Assembly (NCBI GenBank): GCA_021555075.1
Contig: JAKGBX010000003.1
Location: forward strand, 310,001 to 374,000
DNA length: 64,000 bases
DNA from: Rhodobacteraceae bacterium LMO-JJ12
GTDB lineage: Bacteria > Pseudomonadota > Alphaproteobacteria > Rhodobacterales > Rhodobacteraceae
Reading direction: 5' to 3'
Of the stretch, positions 50,645 to 59,363 are shown one piece after another; position 1 is the first letter of the stretch; every line of letters begins with the position of its first letter. The notes beneath the pieces were generated by a model. That model did no database searches. It was not told the DNA's origin and worked only from the letters and a program-made list of their open reading frames with translations. Position numbers and translations under genes: made by a program.

Positions 50645-51136
50645 TCAGCTCTCGATCACCTTGGCTGGAATGCCCGCCACCGTGGCACCCGCAGGCACGT
50701 CGCGGGTGACCACCGCATTGGCGCCGATGCGGGCGTGATCGCCAACGCTGAGCGGCCCGATCAGCTTGGCGCCCGCGCCGACATCCACATGCCCGCCGAG
50801 CACCACCGGACCGGCCAATGTGACCTGATGGAAGATCATGCAATTCACCCCGATCCTGGAACCTGGATGGATGATGATTCCGGTCGGATGGGTCAGCCGC
50901 AATCCGCCGCCGATCTCGCAATTGAGGTGGATTTCGCTCTGTGTCATCAGTGACCAGAACCAATGCACTGCGACCCAGTAACGCGCGCCAAAACGCCCGA
51001 GCAGTCCAGCACGCGCTTTCGCCGCCTGGTAGCGTCGGATCGAGCGCAAGAGTTTGCGACCGGGATCCCAGACCCGCTGCACCTTCTCACGCGACCAATC
51101 GGGCACGTCCGCAGAGACGTTCGAATCGGGATCCAT
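50645..51136 (-). CDS. Serine-O-acetyltransferase-like hexapeptide protein
   Basis: A 163-residue left-handed beta-helix acetyltransferase similar to the C-terminal half of CysE: SEIHLNCEIGGGLRLTHPTG, IGVNCMIFHQVTLAG and GANAVVTRDVPAGATVAG carry the hexapeptide pattern and catalytic-type histidines. The N-terminal helix bundle of full CysE is short. Inside an exopolysaccharide locus it is more likely to acetylate a sugar than serine. The ATG at 51136 is used; ATG 51160 is also possible. It is divergent from the secreted glycosidase-like gene. Confidence 0.82.
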   Translation of the reverse strand: MDPDSNVSADVPDWSREKVQRVWDPGRKLLRSIRRYQAAKARAGLLGRFGARYWVAVHWFWSLMTQSEIHLNCEIGGGLRLTHPTGIIIHPGSRIGVNCMIFHQVTLAGPVVLGGHVDVGAGAKLIGPLSVGDHARIGANAVVTRDVPAGATVAGIPAKVIES

Positions 51137-51281
51137 GGCGTTCTCTTTCTTGCGCCGCATAGGCGAAAACTCAACAATTCCCGCGCACTAGGGTGAACGC
51201 GGTTGCAATCAACCTTGCAAGAATTCGCCAAAGGCGCAACAGTCTTGGCCGAGGGGCCAGGTGACCCTGTGGGAGAGTGTC

Positions 51282-54215
51282 ATGCTGCGTGTGTTTTGTT
51301 TGGTTTTGTGGGGTATCTTGCTGGCTCAGGCCCCGGTGCAGGCGGATGAGCGCAAGGTCTATTTCTTCGGCAATTCGCTGATCCATCATCTCAGCGACAC
51401 CGACGAGACCACGGTGCCACATTGGTTGGCACGGATGGCGCAGGCCGCAGGGCACCGGTTTGGTGCCGATGGGCAATGGGGGTTCCTGCGCGATTTCGCG
51501 CGCCCCGGCAAGCCGCTGGCCAATTGGTCGTTCCGGGAGGTGCCGGGCGTGTGGGATCGCGACCGCACCGATTTTGCCGCCGCAGGCTGGGAGGCAATTG
51601 TGATCAACCCGGCGAATTTCATCCAGTATCAGGCCCCTGATGCGCCCTATGACGGCGACAACCCCGATGGCGCTTCGCCGCTGTCGGCGCTGGAACGGAT
51701 TATCGATGCGCATGGCGTCGCGCCGATCTACCTCTATGAGGGCTGGGCCGAGATGAGCGCCGGATTTCCGCCATCGGCGCGTCAGTTTCGCCGCTACAAC
51801 GCGTTCAATCGTGGGGAATATCACGACTGGTATGTAGCGTTCACGGGGGCGGCCCAACAGGCCCGGCCAGAGGCGCAGATCCGCCTGATCCCGGTGGCAA
51901 GCATCCTTTCGGAGTTGTTCAGTGACGGCCCCCTCGCCGGAATTGACCCCGAAGCGCTTTATGTTGACGCCGATCCGCATGGCACGCCAACGCTTTACCT
52001 GCTGGCGGGGATGGTCACTTATTCGGTGCTTTACGGCGAACCGGCACCGACGTTCGATCTGCCTGATAACATCGCGCCCGAGCTGCGTCAGTCCTATCCG
52101 CAGGTGGCACGAACGATCTATGAGAAGCTGGGAGAGCAAGACAGTGCGGCAGCCCCGCAGCCGCCGACAACCCCGGTCGTGACCCCGACAGCCACGTCAG
52201 AGCCTGATCCGACACGCCCGTCCGGCGTTGCCGTGGGTGTTGCCGATCCCTCGCTTGCCATGGGACTGAACGGCATTGCCGATTGGACCACCCAGCAGCC
52301 CTTCATCAACATCATGAAGACAGGGCGGCCCTGGCTCGGGCATGAGGGCGAACGCTGGGGCGCCTGGGACGCTGAACGGCTGGCAAGCGAGGGATATCTC
52401 GACAAGGATGGTTGGCCCTTGCGCCTGCCGCCCGGGGTCGACCGGATCGAGAGCTTCATCCTGACCGATCAGGACGAGGGTGCTCAGGCGATGGCCGGGC
52501 GCTATCGCGTGCGCTGGAAGGGCGAAGGGCGGCTCAGGATCGGCGGGCGCCTGCGCAACCTGCGCCTTGTTGACGGCGCGAACGAGGCCTGGTTTGACTA
52601 TACCCCCGGCCCCGGCGAGGTGGCGCTGACCATTCAGCAGACTGACCCGCGCGGGGTGGGCGAGCCTATTCGCGAAATCGAGGTGGTGCGCGAGGATCAG
52701 ATCGTGCTGCACGAGCTCGGCCTGGTGTTCAACCCGGACTGGACCGCGCGCATCGCTGATCTGCGTGTGCTGCGTTTCATGGATTGGATGCTGACCAATG
52801 GCTCACCGGTGACAAGCTGGGAAGGGCGGCCGCGATGGGGCGATTTCTCTTATGCATGGCGCGGTGTGCCGGTTGAGGTGATGATCGAACTGGCCAATCT
52901 GGTTGGCGCCGATCCGTGGTTTTGCATGCCCCACGGCGCCGATGACGCCTATTCCGAGCACTTTGCCGAAATGGTTCTGGCGCGACTTGATCCGCGGCTC
53001 AACACCTATGTCGAATATTCCAACGAGGTCTGGAATTATGGATTTCCCCAGGCGGGATGGCTGGCCGAGCAGGCGCGCGCGCGTTGGGGCAGCAAGGCGG
53101 GCGATGATGCCTGGATGCAGTTCGCAGGGATGCGCGCGGCACAGGTGATGCGGGCATGGGGCGGGGTATTCGCGGGCGAGGATGCGGCGCGGCTGGTGCG
53201 GGTGGTGGCGGTGCACACCGGCTGGCTGGGGCTGGAAGAGCCGCTGCTTGACGCGCCGCTGTGGCTGGCGGAAGCGGGCAGCGCCGGGCTCTCGCCGGCG
53301 GCGCATTTCGATGCCTATGCGGTGTCGGGCTATTTCGGCTTCGAGCTGGGCGATGGCGAGGAAGGGCGGCTGGCAGATACGCGCCGCTGGATCGACGAAA
53401 GCCGGGCAGCGGCAGAGCAGAGCGCAAAAGCGCAGGGCCTGCAGCGCCGCGCGCTGGAGGCGGCGATCGCGCCGAGCCGGTTCGACCTCGCGATCCCCAA
53501 GGCGGCGCAGGCAATTCGCGATGGCTCGCTCAACGAGCTGATGAACACGCTCTGGCCTTACCACGCGAAGGTCGCCAAACGTCACGGGCTGGCGCTGATC
53601 ATGTATGAGGGGGGGAGCCACGTCGTGGGCCACGGCGGGGCGAGCAATGATGAAGCCTTGACCGATTTCTTCCGCGCCTTCAGCTATTCCGAGGATATGG
53701 CAGCGCTTTATCGCGAGGAACTTGCTGGGTGGCGCAGCGTGGGCGGACAGCTCTTTAACGCTTTCGTCGATGTCGCCCGCCCGACGCAATTCGGCAGTTG
53801 GGGCGCGCTCAGGCATCTGCAGGACGACAATTCGCGCTGGCGTGCGTTGATGGGCGATAACGCAATTGCGCCGAAACCGGATATGGGCCGCGTGCCCGGC
53901 ACGTTCCTGCATGGGGTGATGCGCCGCGCCGGACCTGCGGGCGAGGTGCTGCACGGCACGGCCGAGGAAGACATTCTGCTGGGTGGCGACGGCGACGACC
54001 GATTGATCAGCTACGGGGGGAGCGATTTCCTTGATGGCGGCCAGGGGGATGATGTCGCACTGCTGCCCGGCACCCGCGCGCAATACAGCTTTGCGATGCA
54101 GGACGGCCGCCTGCTGGCCACGCGCGGAGCTGCAGAAATCAGGCTGCGCCGGATCGAGCGGCTGGGCTTTGAGGCTGAACCCGACAAGATCTACCGGTTG
54201 GAGCTGCCCGAGTAA
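51282..54215 (+). CDS. Secreted SGNH-like / GH-A glycosidase-like protein with RTX repeats
   Basis: A 977-residue exported protein. A signal peptide (VFCLVLWGILLAQAPVQA) leads to a domain beginning KVYFFGNSLIHH (about 24-270), which resembles an SGNH hydrolase with a GNS block. A Pro/Thr linker (about 282-315) follows, then a large domain (about 325-880) with clan GH-A-like landmarks: Asn581-Glu582 in YVEYSNEVWNYG, an acid/base pattern, and Glu776 in LALIMYEGGSH, a nucleophile-like position. The C terminus has RTX calcium-binding nonapeptides (LGGDGDDRLI, DGGQGDD, about 900-925), suggesting type I secretion or surface display. It may trim or bind the exopolysaccharide. Activity is not proven. 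Confidence 0.75.
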   Translation: MLRVFCLVLWGILLAQAPVQADERKVYFFGNSLIHHLSDTDETTVPHWLARMAQAAGHRFGADGQWGFLRDFARPGKPLANWSFREVPGVWDRDRTDFAAAGWEAIVINPANFIQYQAPDAPYDGDNPDGASPLSALERIIDAHGVAPIYLYEGWAEMSAGFPPSARQFRRYNAFNRGEYHDWYVAFTGAAQQARPEAQIRLIPVASILSELFSDGPLAGIDPEALYVDADPHGTPTLYLLAGMVTYSVLYGEPAPTFDLPDNIAPELRQSYPQVARTIYEKLGEQDSAAAPQPPTTPVVTPTATSEPDPTRPSGVAVGVADPSLAMGLNGIADWTTQQPFINIMKTGRPWLGHEGERWGAWDAERLASEGYLDKDGWPLRLPPGVDRIESFILTDQDEGAQAMAGRYRVRWKGEGRLRIGGRLRNLRLVDGANEAWFDYTPGPGEVALTIQQTDPRGVGEPIREIEVVREDQIVLHELGLVFNPDWTARIADLRVLRFMDWMLTNGSPVTSWEGRPRWGDFSYAWRGVPVEVMIELANLVGADPWFCMPHGADDAYSEHFAEMVLARLDPRLNTYVEYSNEVWNYGFPQAGWLAEQARARWGSKAGDDAWMQFAGMRAAQVMRAWGGVFAGEDAARLVRVVAVHTGWLGLEEPLLDAPLWLAEAGSAGLSPAAHFDAYAVSGYFGFELGDGEEGRLADTRRWIDESRAAAEQSAKAQGLQRRALEAAIAPSRFDLAIPKAAQAIRDGSLNELMNTLWPYHAKVAKRHGLALIMYEGGSHVVGHGGASNDEALTDFFRAFSYSEDMAALYREELAGWRSVGGQLFNAFVDVARPTQFGSWGALRHLQDDNSRWRALMGDNAIAPKPDMGRVPGTFLHGVMRRAGPAGEVLHGTAEEDILLGGDGDDRLISYGGSDFLDGGQGDDVALLPGTRAQYSFAMQDGRLLATRGAAEIRLRRIERLGFEAEPDKIYRLELPE

Positions 54216-54252
54216 GAGGCGGGCGCGGTTCAAGTTCTTGTCCGACCCTGTC

Positions 54253-54380
54253 CTTCATCTTGCCAAAAATATCCAAATCCGACGCTGAAACCGCCGCGTC
54301 ATCGGCAATTCAGCCCTCGTCGGTTGTGCTATCTTGGCCGAGCGGAGCGCGGCCCCCCGCGACGCCGTCAGGCGGCGCAA
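54253..54380. repeat. Duplicated 130-bp block, copy 2, with junction repeat
   Basis: Begins CTTCATCTTGCCAAAAATATCC and continues AAATCCGACGCTGA, CGGTTGTGCTATC and GGCCCCCCGCGACGCCG with AGGCGGCGCAA, matching copy 1 at 50476-50605 at both ends. It lies between convergent genes, near the end of the secreted glycosidase-like gene. Confidence 0.7.
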
Positions 54381-54419
54381 TCCCTGAAGTCGTGCTATAC
54401 GGTTAGGTCGCGCACCGCC

Positions 54420-55634
54420 TCAGCCCCGGGTTATTCCACGCAGCAATGTCGCCGCGCCGAGCGCCGAGGAAAACCCCTCAACAATCCGCGCCCGTCCAGC
54501 CTGGGACAAGGCGTGACACCGCGTTGGGTCGTCGCCCAGTGCGGCGATCGCGTCGGCCAGAAGGTCCGGGCGTTTGGGCGGCACCAAAAGCCCGTCGCGC
54601 CCCGATGTGATCAACTCGGGCACGCCGCCCGCATCGGTGCCGATGGTCGGCACGCCCATTGCCATCGCTTCCATATAGGCCACGCCGAGCGGTTCGTGCC
54701 AGGAGGCCAGCACGAAGAGATGTGCCGCTTCAAGGCGGCCGCGCACTGTGTCGCTGTCGACCGCACCAAGCAGGGTTGCATGGTCTTCCAGGTCGAGCCT
54801 TTGGATGTCGGCGGCCAGTTCGGTATGAAAGCCGCTGCCGCCTGCGTCGTCCTGCCCGGCAATTTCCAGACGGGCGTCGATGCCGCGATCGCGCAGCAGG
54901 CGCAGCGCCTCCAGAAGATCCTGATGGCCCTTGACCACATTGAGCCGCCCGCAGGAAAATAACCTGAGCGGGCCATCGGCGGACCGGGGCGCGTAGGGCG
55001 TTGTGCGCTGCAAGACGTCGGTATCGACCCCCATGGGTTGCAGATAGATCCGCGAAGGAAGGTCGGTGCCGAGCGCGGCTTCGGCCTCGCGGGTGAGTTT
55101 GCGGGTGATCACAGTGGCGAAATCCGCGTGGCGCCACTTGAAGCCCTGACCGGGGCCATAGTCAGAGAGCGGGCCGTGCAGCGTCAGCGAATAGGAGAGG
55201 CCCCAGATCCGGTTGGCGAGGGCGCATATCAGCGCGGCGCGGCCGCAGGAATGGGCGTGGACATGGGGGATGCCGCGCGCACGGCATGACGCGACAAGGC
55301 GGCGCGCGGCAGGCAGAGAGATCAGCACATCCTTGAGCAGTGCCGCGCCACCGGCCCGCAGATCGTCTTTCAGATCGCGCAGGGGCAGGCGTGCAAGCCC
55401 CAGGGCCGCGTTGAGCGGCGAGGTGTCGCCAAGATAGGTGGTGCGCGCGATTGCCGCCTCGGACCAGTCATGCGCGATCAGGCCGGGCGGTGGCGGGCGG
55501 GTGCTGAACAATGCCACATTCACGCCCAAGTTTTCGAGTTCAAGGATCTCGCGCCAAAAGAAGATATGGGTCTGACCGGGGAATTGCGGTATCAGGATTC
55601 CGATCGAGCCTGGAACGGATTTTTGGTCTGTCAC
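54420..55634 (-). CDS. Glycosyltransferase family 4
   Basis: A 404-residue GT-B enzyme. It opens SIGILIPQFPGQTHIFFWREI, has HVHAHSCGRAALI and LHGPLSDYGPG in the acceptor half, and LFSCGRLNVVKGHQDLLEALRLL plus ASWHEPLGVAYMEAMAMGVP (EX7E) with TDAGGVPELI in the donor half. These are strong GT4 signatures. The lone minus-strand orientation places it convergent with the glycosidase-like gene and divergent from the GT2 gene. Donor sugar unknown. Confidence 0.92.
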   Translation of the reverse strand: MTDQKSVPGSIGILIPQFPGQTHIFFWREILELENLGVNVALFSTRPPPPGLIAHDWSEAAIARTTYLGDTSPLNAALGLARLPLRDLKDDLRAGGAALLKDVLISLPAARRLVASCRARGIPHVHAHSCGRAALICALANRIWGLSYSLTLHGPLSDYGPGQGFKWRHADFATVITRKLTREAEAALGTDLPSRIYLQPMGVDTDVLQRTTPYAPRSADGPLRLFSCGRLNVVKGHQDLLEALRLLRDRGIDARLEIAGQDDAGGSGFHTELAADIQRLDLEDHATLLGAVDSDTVRGRLEAAHLFVLASWHEPLGVAYMEAMAMGVPTIGTDAGGVPELITSGRDGLLVPPKRPDLLADAIAALGDDPTRCHALSQAGRARIVEGFSSALGAATLLRGITRG

Positions 55635-55756
55635 GGGTGGCGCTTTCGGTTTGTGGGCATTGAGTTGGGGCAGATGATTGAAGCATTTCAGGTAGTAAAG
55701 AGACCCTGCACCGGGAAGGTGGTAAAGGGCAAGGCTGGCGCGACGGGGGTTTTTTC

Positions 55757-56617
55757 ATGCCGGGGCTGAGTGTCATCATTCCGGCCTCCAATGAAGCCGG
55801 ATTGATCGGGCGCTGTCTTGAGGCGGTGTTGGCCAGCGACCCCAAGCCGGGCGCGGGTTCGGGCTCGTTGCCCTTGCCGATGCCGCTTGAGGTGATTGTG
55901 GTGGCGAATGGCTGCATGGATGACACGGCGGCCCGGGCCCAGTCCTATGCAGGCGCGTTTCGTGCGATGGGCTGGGACTTCAAGGTGCTTGACATGGCCG
56001 CGGCGGGTAAGATGGGCGCGCTCAACGCTGGTGATAAGGCGGCCAAATTTGGCGCGCGGGCCTATCTTGATGCCGATGTGGTGGTCTCAAAACCATTGCT
56101 GGACCAGGTCGGGCGCGCGCTTCGGGTGCGCCGGGCGGCCTATGTCAGCGGGCAAGTGCAAATAGCGCGGCCCAAGAGTGTCATTAGTCGTCGTTATGCA
56201 AGTATCTACGGACGTGTGCCATTCATGACCCATGGTGTGCCGGGCTGTGGGTTTTTCGCGGTGAACGAGGAGGGCAGGAAACGTTGGCGCAGGTGGCCCG
56301 ATATCATTTCGGACGATACCTTTGTGCGATTGCTTTTCACACCGCAGGAACGGGTGGGTGTGGGGGCACGTTATACCTGGCCGATTGTCGAAGGGTTCGA
56401 CAATCTGGTGCGGGTGCGGGCGCGTCAGGATGCGGGGGTGCGCGAGGTGCGACAGAAATTCCCGCAATTGATGGCGAATGATGACAAGCCCAGGCTTGGC
56501 GTTCTTGGCAAGCTGGGTCTGGCGTTGCGCAATCCGCTGGGGTTTGCGGTCTATGCCGGGGTGGCTCTGAGGGTGCGCTTTGGTCGCCATGACGGCAGTT
56601 GGAGCCGGGGAAGATGA
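55757..56617 (+). CDS. Glycosyltransferase family 2
   Basis: A 286-residue GT-A fold enzyme starting MPGLSVIIPASNEAGLIGRC. It has AYLDADVVVS as the metal-binding DxD-type site and DIISDDTFVRLLF in the acceptor/catalytic region. A stretch rich in Gly, Ser and Pro (PKPGAGSGSLPLPMP) is inserted early. No long membrane anchor is seen. It overlaps the flippase gene by 4 bases. Confidence 0.9.
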   Translation: MPGLSVIIPASNEAGLIGRCLEAVLASDPKPGAGSGSLPLPMPLEVIVVANGCMDDTAARAQSYAGAFRAMGWDFKVLDMAAAGKMGALNAGDKAAKFGARAYLDADVVVSKPLLDQVGRALRVRRAAYVSGQVQIARPKSVISRRYASIYGRVPFMTHGVPGCGFFAVNEEGRKRWRRWPDIISDDTFVRLLFTPQERVGVGARYTWPIVEGFDNLVRVRARQDAGVREVRQKFPQLMANDDKPRLGVLGKLGLALRNPLGFAVYAGVALRVRFGRHDGSWSRGR

Positions 56618-57975
56618 GTGCGGCCGCTCGCATTTTCGGCGGCGAGAGCGTGCTCGCGCGCGCGCTGCGCAGTGCCGGGCTGACCATTTTGGGGTTTGGC
56701 ACCGGTCAGGTGCTGAGGCTGGCGTCAAACCTGATCCTGACGCGGCTCTTGTTTCCCGAGGCGTTCGGGCTGATGGCGTTGATCACCGTGTTTCTGATGG
56801 GGCTCAACATGTTTTCGGACGTGGGTGTGACGCCCGCGATCATGCAATCGGAGCGCGGCGACGACGAGGATTTTCTCAACACCGCATGGACGATTCAGGT
56901 GATGAGGGGGGTTAGCCTGTTCGCCGTGGCCTGTGTGATTGCGTGGCCGGTGAGCTGGATCTACGAGGCACCTGAATTGGCGTTGATGCTGCCGGTGTCG
57001 GCGCTGACGCTGATCATTACCGGGTTCAACCCGACGCGGCTGGATCAGGCGAACCGGCATTTGCGGCTGGGGCGGGTCACCAGTCTGGACATTTTTAATC
57101 AAATTGTAGGGATCGTGGCAGCGGTGACGTTGGCGTGGCTATTGCAATCGGTCTGGGCGCTGGTGATTTCGGGCGTTATCGGCGCGATCGTTCAGCTAAT
57201 TTCCTATAATCTGTTCCTGCCGGGCACGGCTAATCGGTTTCGCTGGGAGAAGGCGGCGGCGCATGAGCTGATCAATTTCGGCAAGTGGATTTTCCTGAGC
57301 ACGGTGGCGGGGTTCGTTCTGAGTCAGGCGGACAAGTTGTTGATTGGCAAGTATCTCGCGCTGGATCAGTTCGGGGTTTATAACATCGGCTTTTTTCTGG
57401 CGTCATTCCCGCTGTTGATGGGGGGGGTGCTGGTGCGCCGGATCCTGATTCCGATTTACCGCGAATGGCCGCCGGGGGAGAGCGCGGCGAATTTTGCCAG
57501 GCTGCGGCGGATGCGGTTTGTGGTGTCGGGTGCGTTGCTGGTGCTGTTGGCTATTCTGGCGCTGGGCGGGGTGTGGATTGTCGATCTGCTCTATGATCCG
57601 CGCTATGCGTTGGCGGGGGCGGTGACTGTGATCATTGCTTGCGCGCAAATTCCGCAAATCATCGCGCTGACCTATGATCAGGCGGCGTTGGCGGCGGGGG
57701 ATTCCAAGCGGTTTTTCGTGCTGGCGGCGAGCAAGGCGGCGATGATGGTGCTGTGCTTGCTTGTCGGGCTGGAAATGGCCGGGCTGATAGGTGCGTTGAT
57801 CGGGCAGGGGGTGGCGATGCTGTTGGTCTATCCGGTGGTGATCTGGCTGTCGCGTGCAACGGGGGCGTGGGATCGCGCACATGATCTTGCGTTGGCGTTG
57901 GCAGGGGTGGTGCTTGTGGCGTTGGCGCTCTGGGTCAATGGCGCAGCAATTGCTGCGCTGGCGGCGGCGGGCTAG
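56614..57975 (+). CDS. Wzx-type polysaccharide flippase
   Basis: A 453-residue MATE/MOP-superfamily membrane protein with about twelve helices, starting near GGESVLARALRSAGLTILG. It contains LILTRLLFPEAFGLMALITV and GFVLSQADKLLIGKYLALDQFGVYNIGFFLASF, strong signatures of lipopolysaccharide/exopolysaccharide exporters (Wzx, WzxC). It flips lipid-linked repeat units to the periplasm, where the Wzy-like protein polymerises them. The ATG overlaps the GT2 stop. Confidence 0.92.
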   Translation: MSAAARIFGGESVLARALRSAGLTILGFGTGQVLRLASNLILTRLLFPEAFGLMALITVFLMGLNMFSDVGVTPAIMQSERGDDEDFLNTAWTIQVMRGVSLFAVACVIAWPVSWIYEAPELALMLPVSALTLIITGFNPTRLDQANRHLRLGRVTSLDIFNQIVGIVAAVTLAWLLQSVWALVISGVIGAIVQLISYNLFLPGTANRFRWEKAAAHELINFGKWIFLSTVAGFVLSQADKLLIGKYLALDQFGVYNIGFFLASFPLLMGGVLVRRILIPIYREWPPGESAANFARLRRMRFVVSGALLVLLAILALGGVWIVDLLYDPRYALAGAVTVIIACAQIPQIIALTYDQAALAAGDSKRFFVLAASKAAMMVLCLLVGLEMAGLIGALIGQGVAMLLVYPVVIWLSRATGAWDRAHDLALALAGVVLVALALWVNGAAIAALAAAG

Positions 57976-58019
57976 GGGCGCGCCGCGCTTCTTGATGGTC
58001 GTAGCGACGGCTTTCGCGA

Positions 58020-58280
58020 TCAGGTGCGCAGAGCGTCGATCAGTTCGTCTTTGTTCATTGTGGAACGGCACGCGATGTCGAGTTCGCGGGCGCGTTCGAG
58101 CAGCTCATCCTTGGTCCACTCTTCATAGGGTGGAGCTTTGCCGCCCTTGCGCGAGGGGTGCTGATCTTCGCTGGCCTGAGCGTTGGCGATGGCGGCGGAC
58201 TTGGACTTGCCATACCCTTTGTCGCGCAGTGCCTCGTAGGTTTCGTTGTCCTTGATCGAGGGGCCGTGTTTCTTGGTCAT
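58020..58280 (-). CDS. Small Rho_N/SAP-like domain protein
   Basis: An 86-residue basic and acidic mixed protein starting MTKKHGPSIKDNETYEALRD, with a C-terminal WTKDELLERARELDI...MNKDELIDALRT helix-extended-helix repeat like the Rho N-terminal/SAP fold. AAGGAG lies a few bases before the ATG at 58280. The central KSKSAAIANAQASE resembles proteins with plasmid-stabilisation or stress-linked names in this order. Nucleic-acid binding is plausible; function unknown. Confidence 0.75.
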   Translation of the reverse strand: MTKKHGPSIKDNETYEALRDKGYGKSKSAAIANAQASEDQHPSRKGGKAPPYEEWTKDELLERARELDIACRSTMNKDELIDALRT

Positions 58281-58297
58281 CGGAATGCTCCTTGGGG

Positions 58298-58582
58298 TCA
58301 ATTGTCTGTGGCGGGGGCTTGGGTCTCGGCCTCGGTGTCTGCACGGGGTGCAGTTTGGTCGGGATCGCCGAGCCAAGGAGCGTCGGGGTCTGCGGGGGCG
58401 AGCGCGGGGTCACCGGGACTGGTTACACTGTCATTTTCGGAGGGCTCAGTAATGGGCTCATCTTCGAAACCCGAGCTAATCAGAATGACGAGGATGGCGG
58501 CGACCATAGCGGCGGCGATGCCAAAGAGAACGGGCCGGTGGCGGCGCGTTTGGGTGCGGTTGTTGGTGTCGGGAGCGGACAA
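58298..58582 (-). CDS. Single-helix membrane protein with acidic tail
   Basis: A 94-residue protein: basic N terminus (NRTQTRRHRP), one hydrophobic helix (VLFGIAAAMVAAILVILISS) and an acidic, Pro-rich periplasmic tail. The TTG start at 58582 has AGGAG spaced about 7 bases upstream, which supports it. It sits 17 bases before the small SAP-like gene and may be co-transcribed. No family is recognised. Confidence 0.65.
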   Translation of the reverse strand: MSAPDTNNRTQTRRHRPVLFGIAAAMVAAILVILISSGFEDEPITEPSENDSVTSPGDPALAPADPDAPWLGDPDQTAPRADTEAETQAPATDN

Positions 58583-58699
58583 GACGATCTCCTTTTTCCT
58601 GGCGTTGCGTTCAACAGGACAACGGACAGCGCGCCGCGAAGTTCCATTGCGCCGCGCCGTTGGCCGGTTGAGTTGCCGGGAAAGAGTTCTGCGCCTGTG

Positions 58700-59353
58700 T
58701 TAGCTGATTTCGGGCAGGTAGGTGGTTTCGTAGTGAAGCGTGATCTCGCGCCCGGTGGCGTCGTCGATCAGGGCGGCGCGGAATTTGGCCGCTGGGCGCA
58801 CTCCGCCGATGGCGGCGAAGGTGCCACAAAGCATGGCGGTGTTATCGCCCAAGCCGGAGGATTTTATCAGTTCGGTGAGAGGGCGGATTTGGGCCAGCTT
58901 GCCGTCCTGATAGAGCTTCCAGTCGTTGTCTTCCCAGATCCAGGATTGAATGCGCAGGTCATCGAGGTGCTCGGCGACGCTGTCCCAGCGCCAGAGCGTG
59001 TTGGCGCAGGGTTTGGCGCAGATCTGTTTCGAGGCGGCGACGGAATGGGCTTCGAGCGCGCGGTCGGTGTGATCGGAGGCGAGGCCGAGCCAGTATTCAC
59101 CATTCCGGCGCACGAGCAGCGGTTCGGCTTCGCCGGAGCTGGCGTCGCCCAGAACCTCAATTTCGCCGTTTTGAGTGAGCAGCGAGTTGGCGACGCGGTA
59201 GAACAGCGGCACCTTTGAGGGGGCGGGGACGCCGAGGGCGGCGAGTTCGTCTATATGGTGTTGAACAGCGGCGGCGTCGCGCCCAGTCCAGCCGGCGACG
59301 ATCAGGTGATCTATGGGGAAATCGGCGGGTCCGGTATCGGTTTCAAATTGCAT
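58700..59353 (-). CDS. DUF2848 family protein
   Basis: A 217-residue protein starting MQFETDTGPADFPIDHLIVA, with GWTGRDAAAVQHHIDELAALG, PLLVRRNGEYWLGLASDHTDR and CGTFAAIGGVRPA, motifs of DUF2848, a group akin to fumarylacetoacetate hydrolase folds. It follows pxpC by 10 bases as last gene of the TRAP-pxpBC operon, suggesting a role in the same catabolic route. The frame is open further upstream but the internal ATG fits best. Confidence 0.82.
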   Translation of the reverse strand: MQFETDTGPADFPIDHLIVAGWTGRDAAAVQHHIDELAALGVPAPSKVPLFYRVANSLLTQNGEIEVLGDASSGEAEPLLVRRNGEYWLGLASDHTDRALEAHSVAASKQICAKPCANTLWRWDSVAEHLDDLRIQSWIWEDNDWKLYQDGKLAQIRPLTELIKSSGLGDNTAMLCGTFAAIGGVRPAAKFRAALIDDATGREITLHYETTYLPEIS

Positions 59354-59363
59354 GGCGGGGCCT

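Noticed and set aside
50299-54419. Insertion sequence scars around the duplicated blocks
   Set aside because: No transposase gene, terminal inverted repeats or target duplications are visible.
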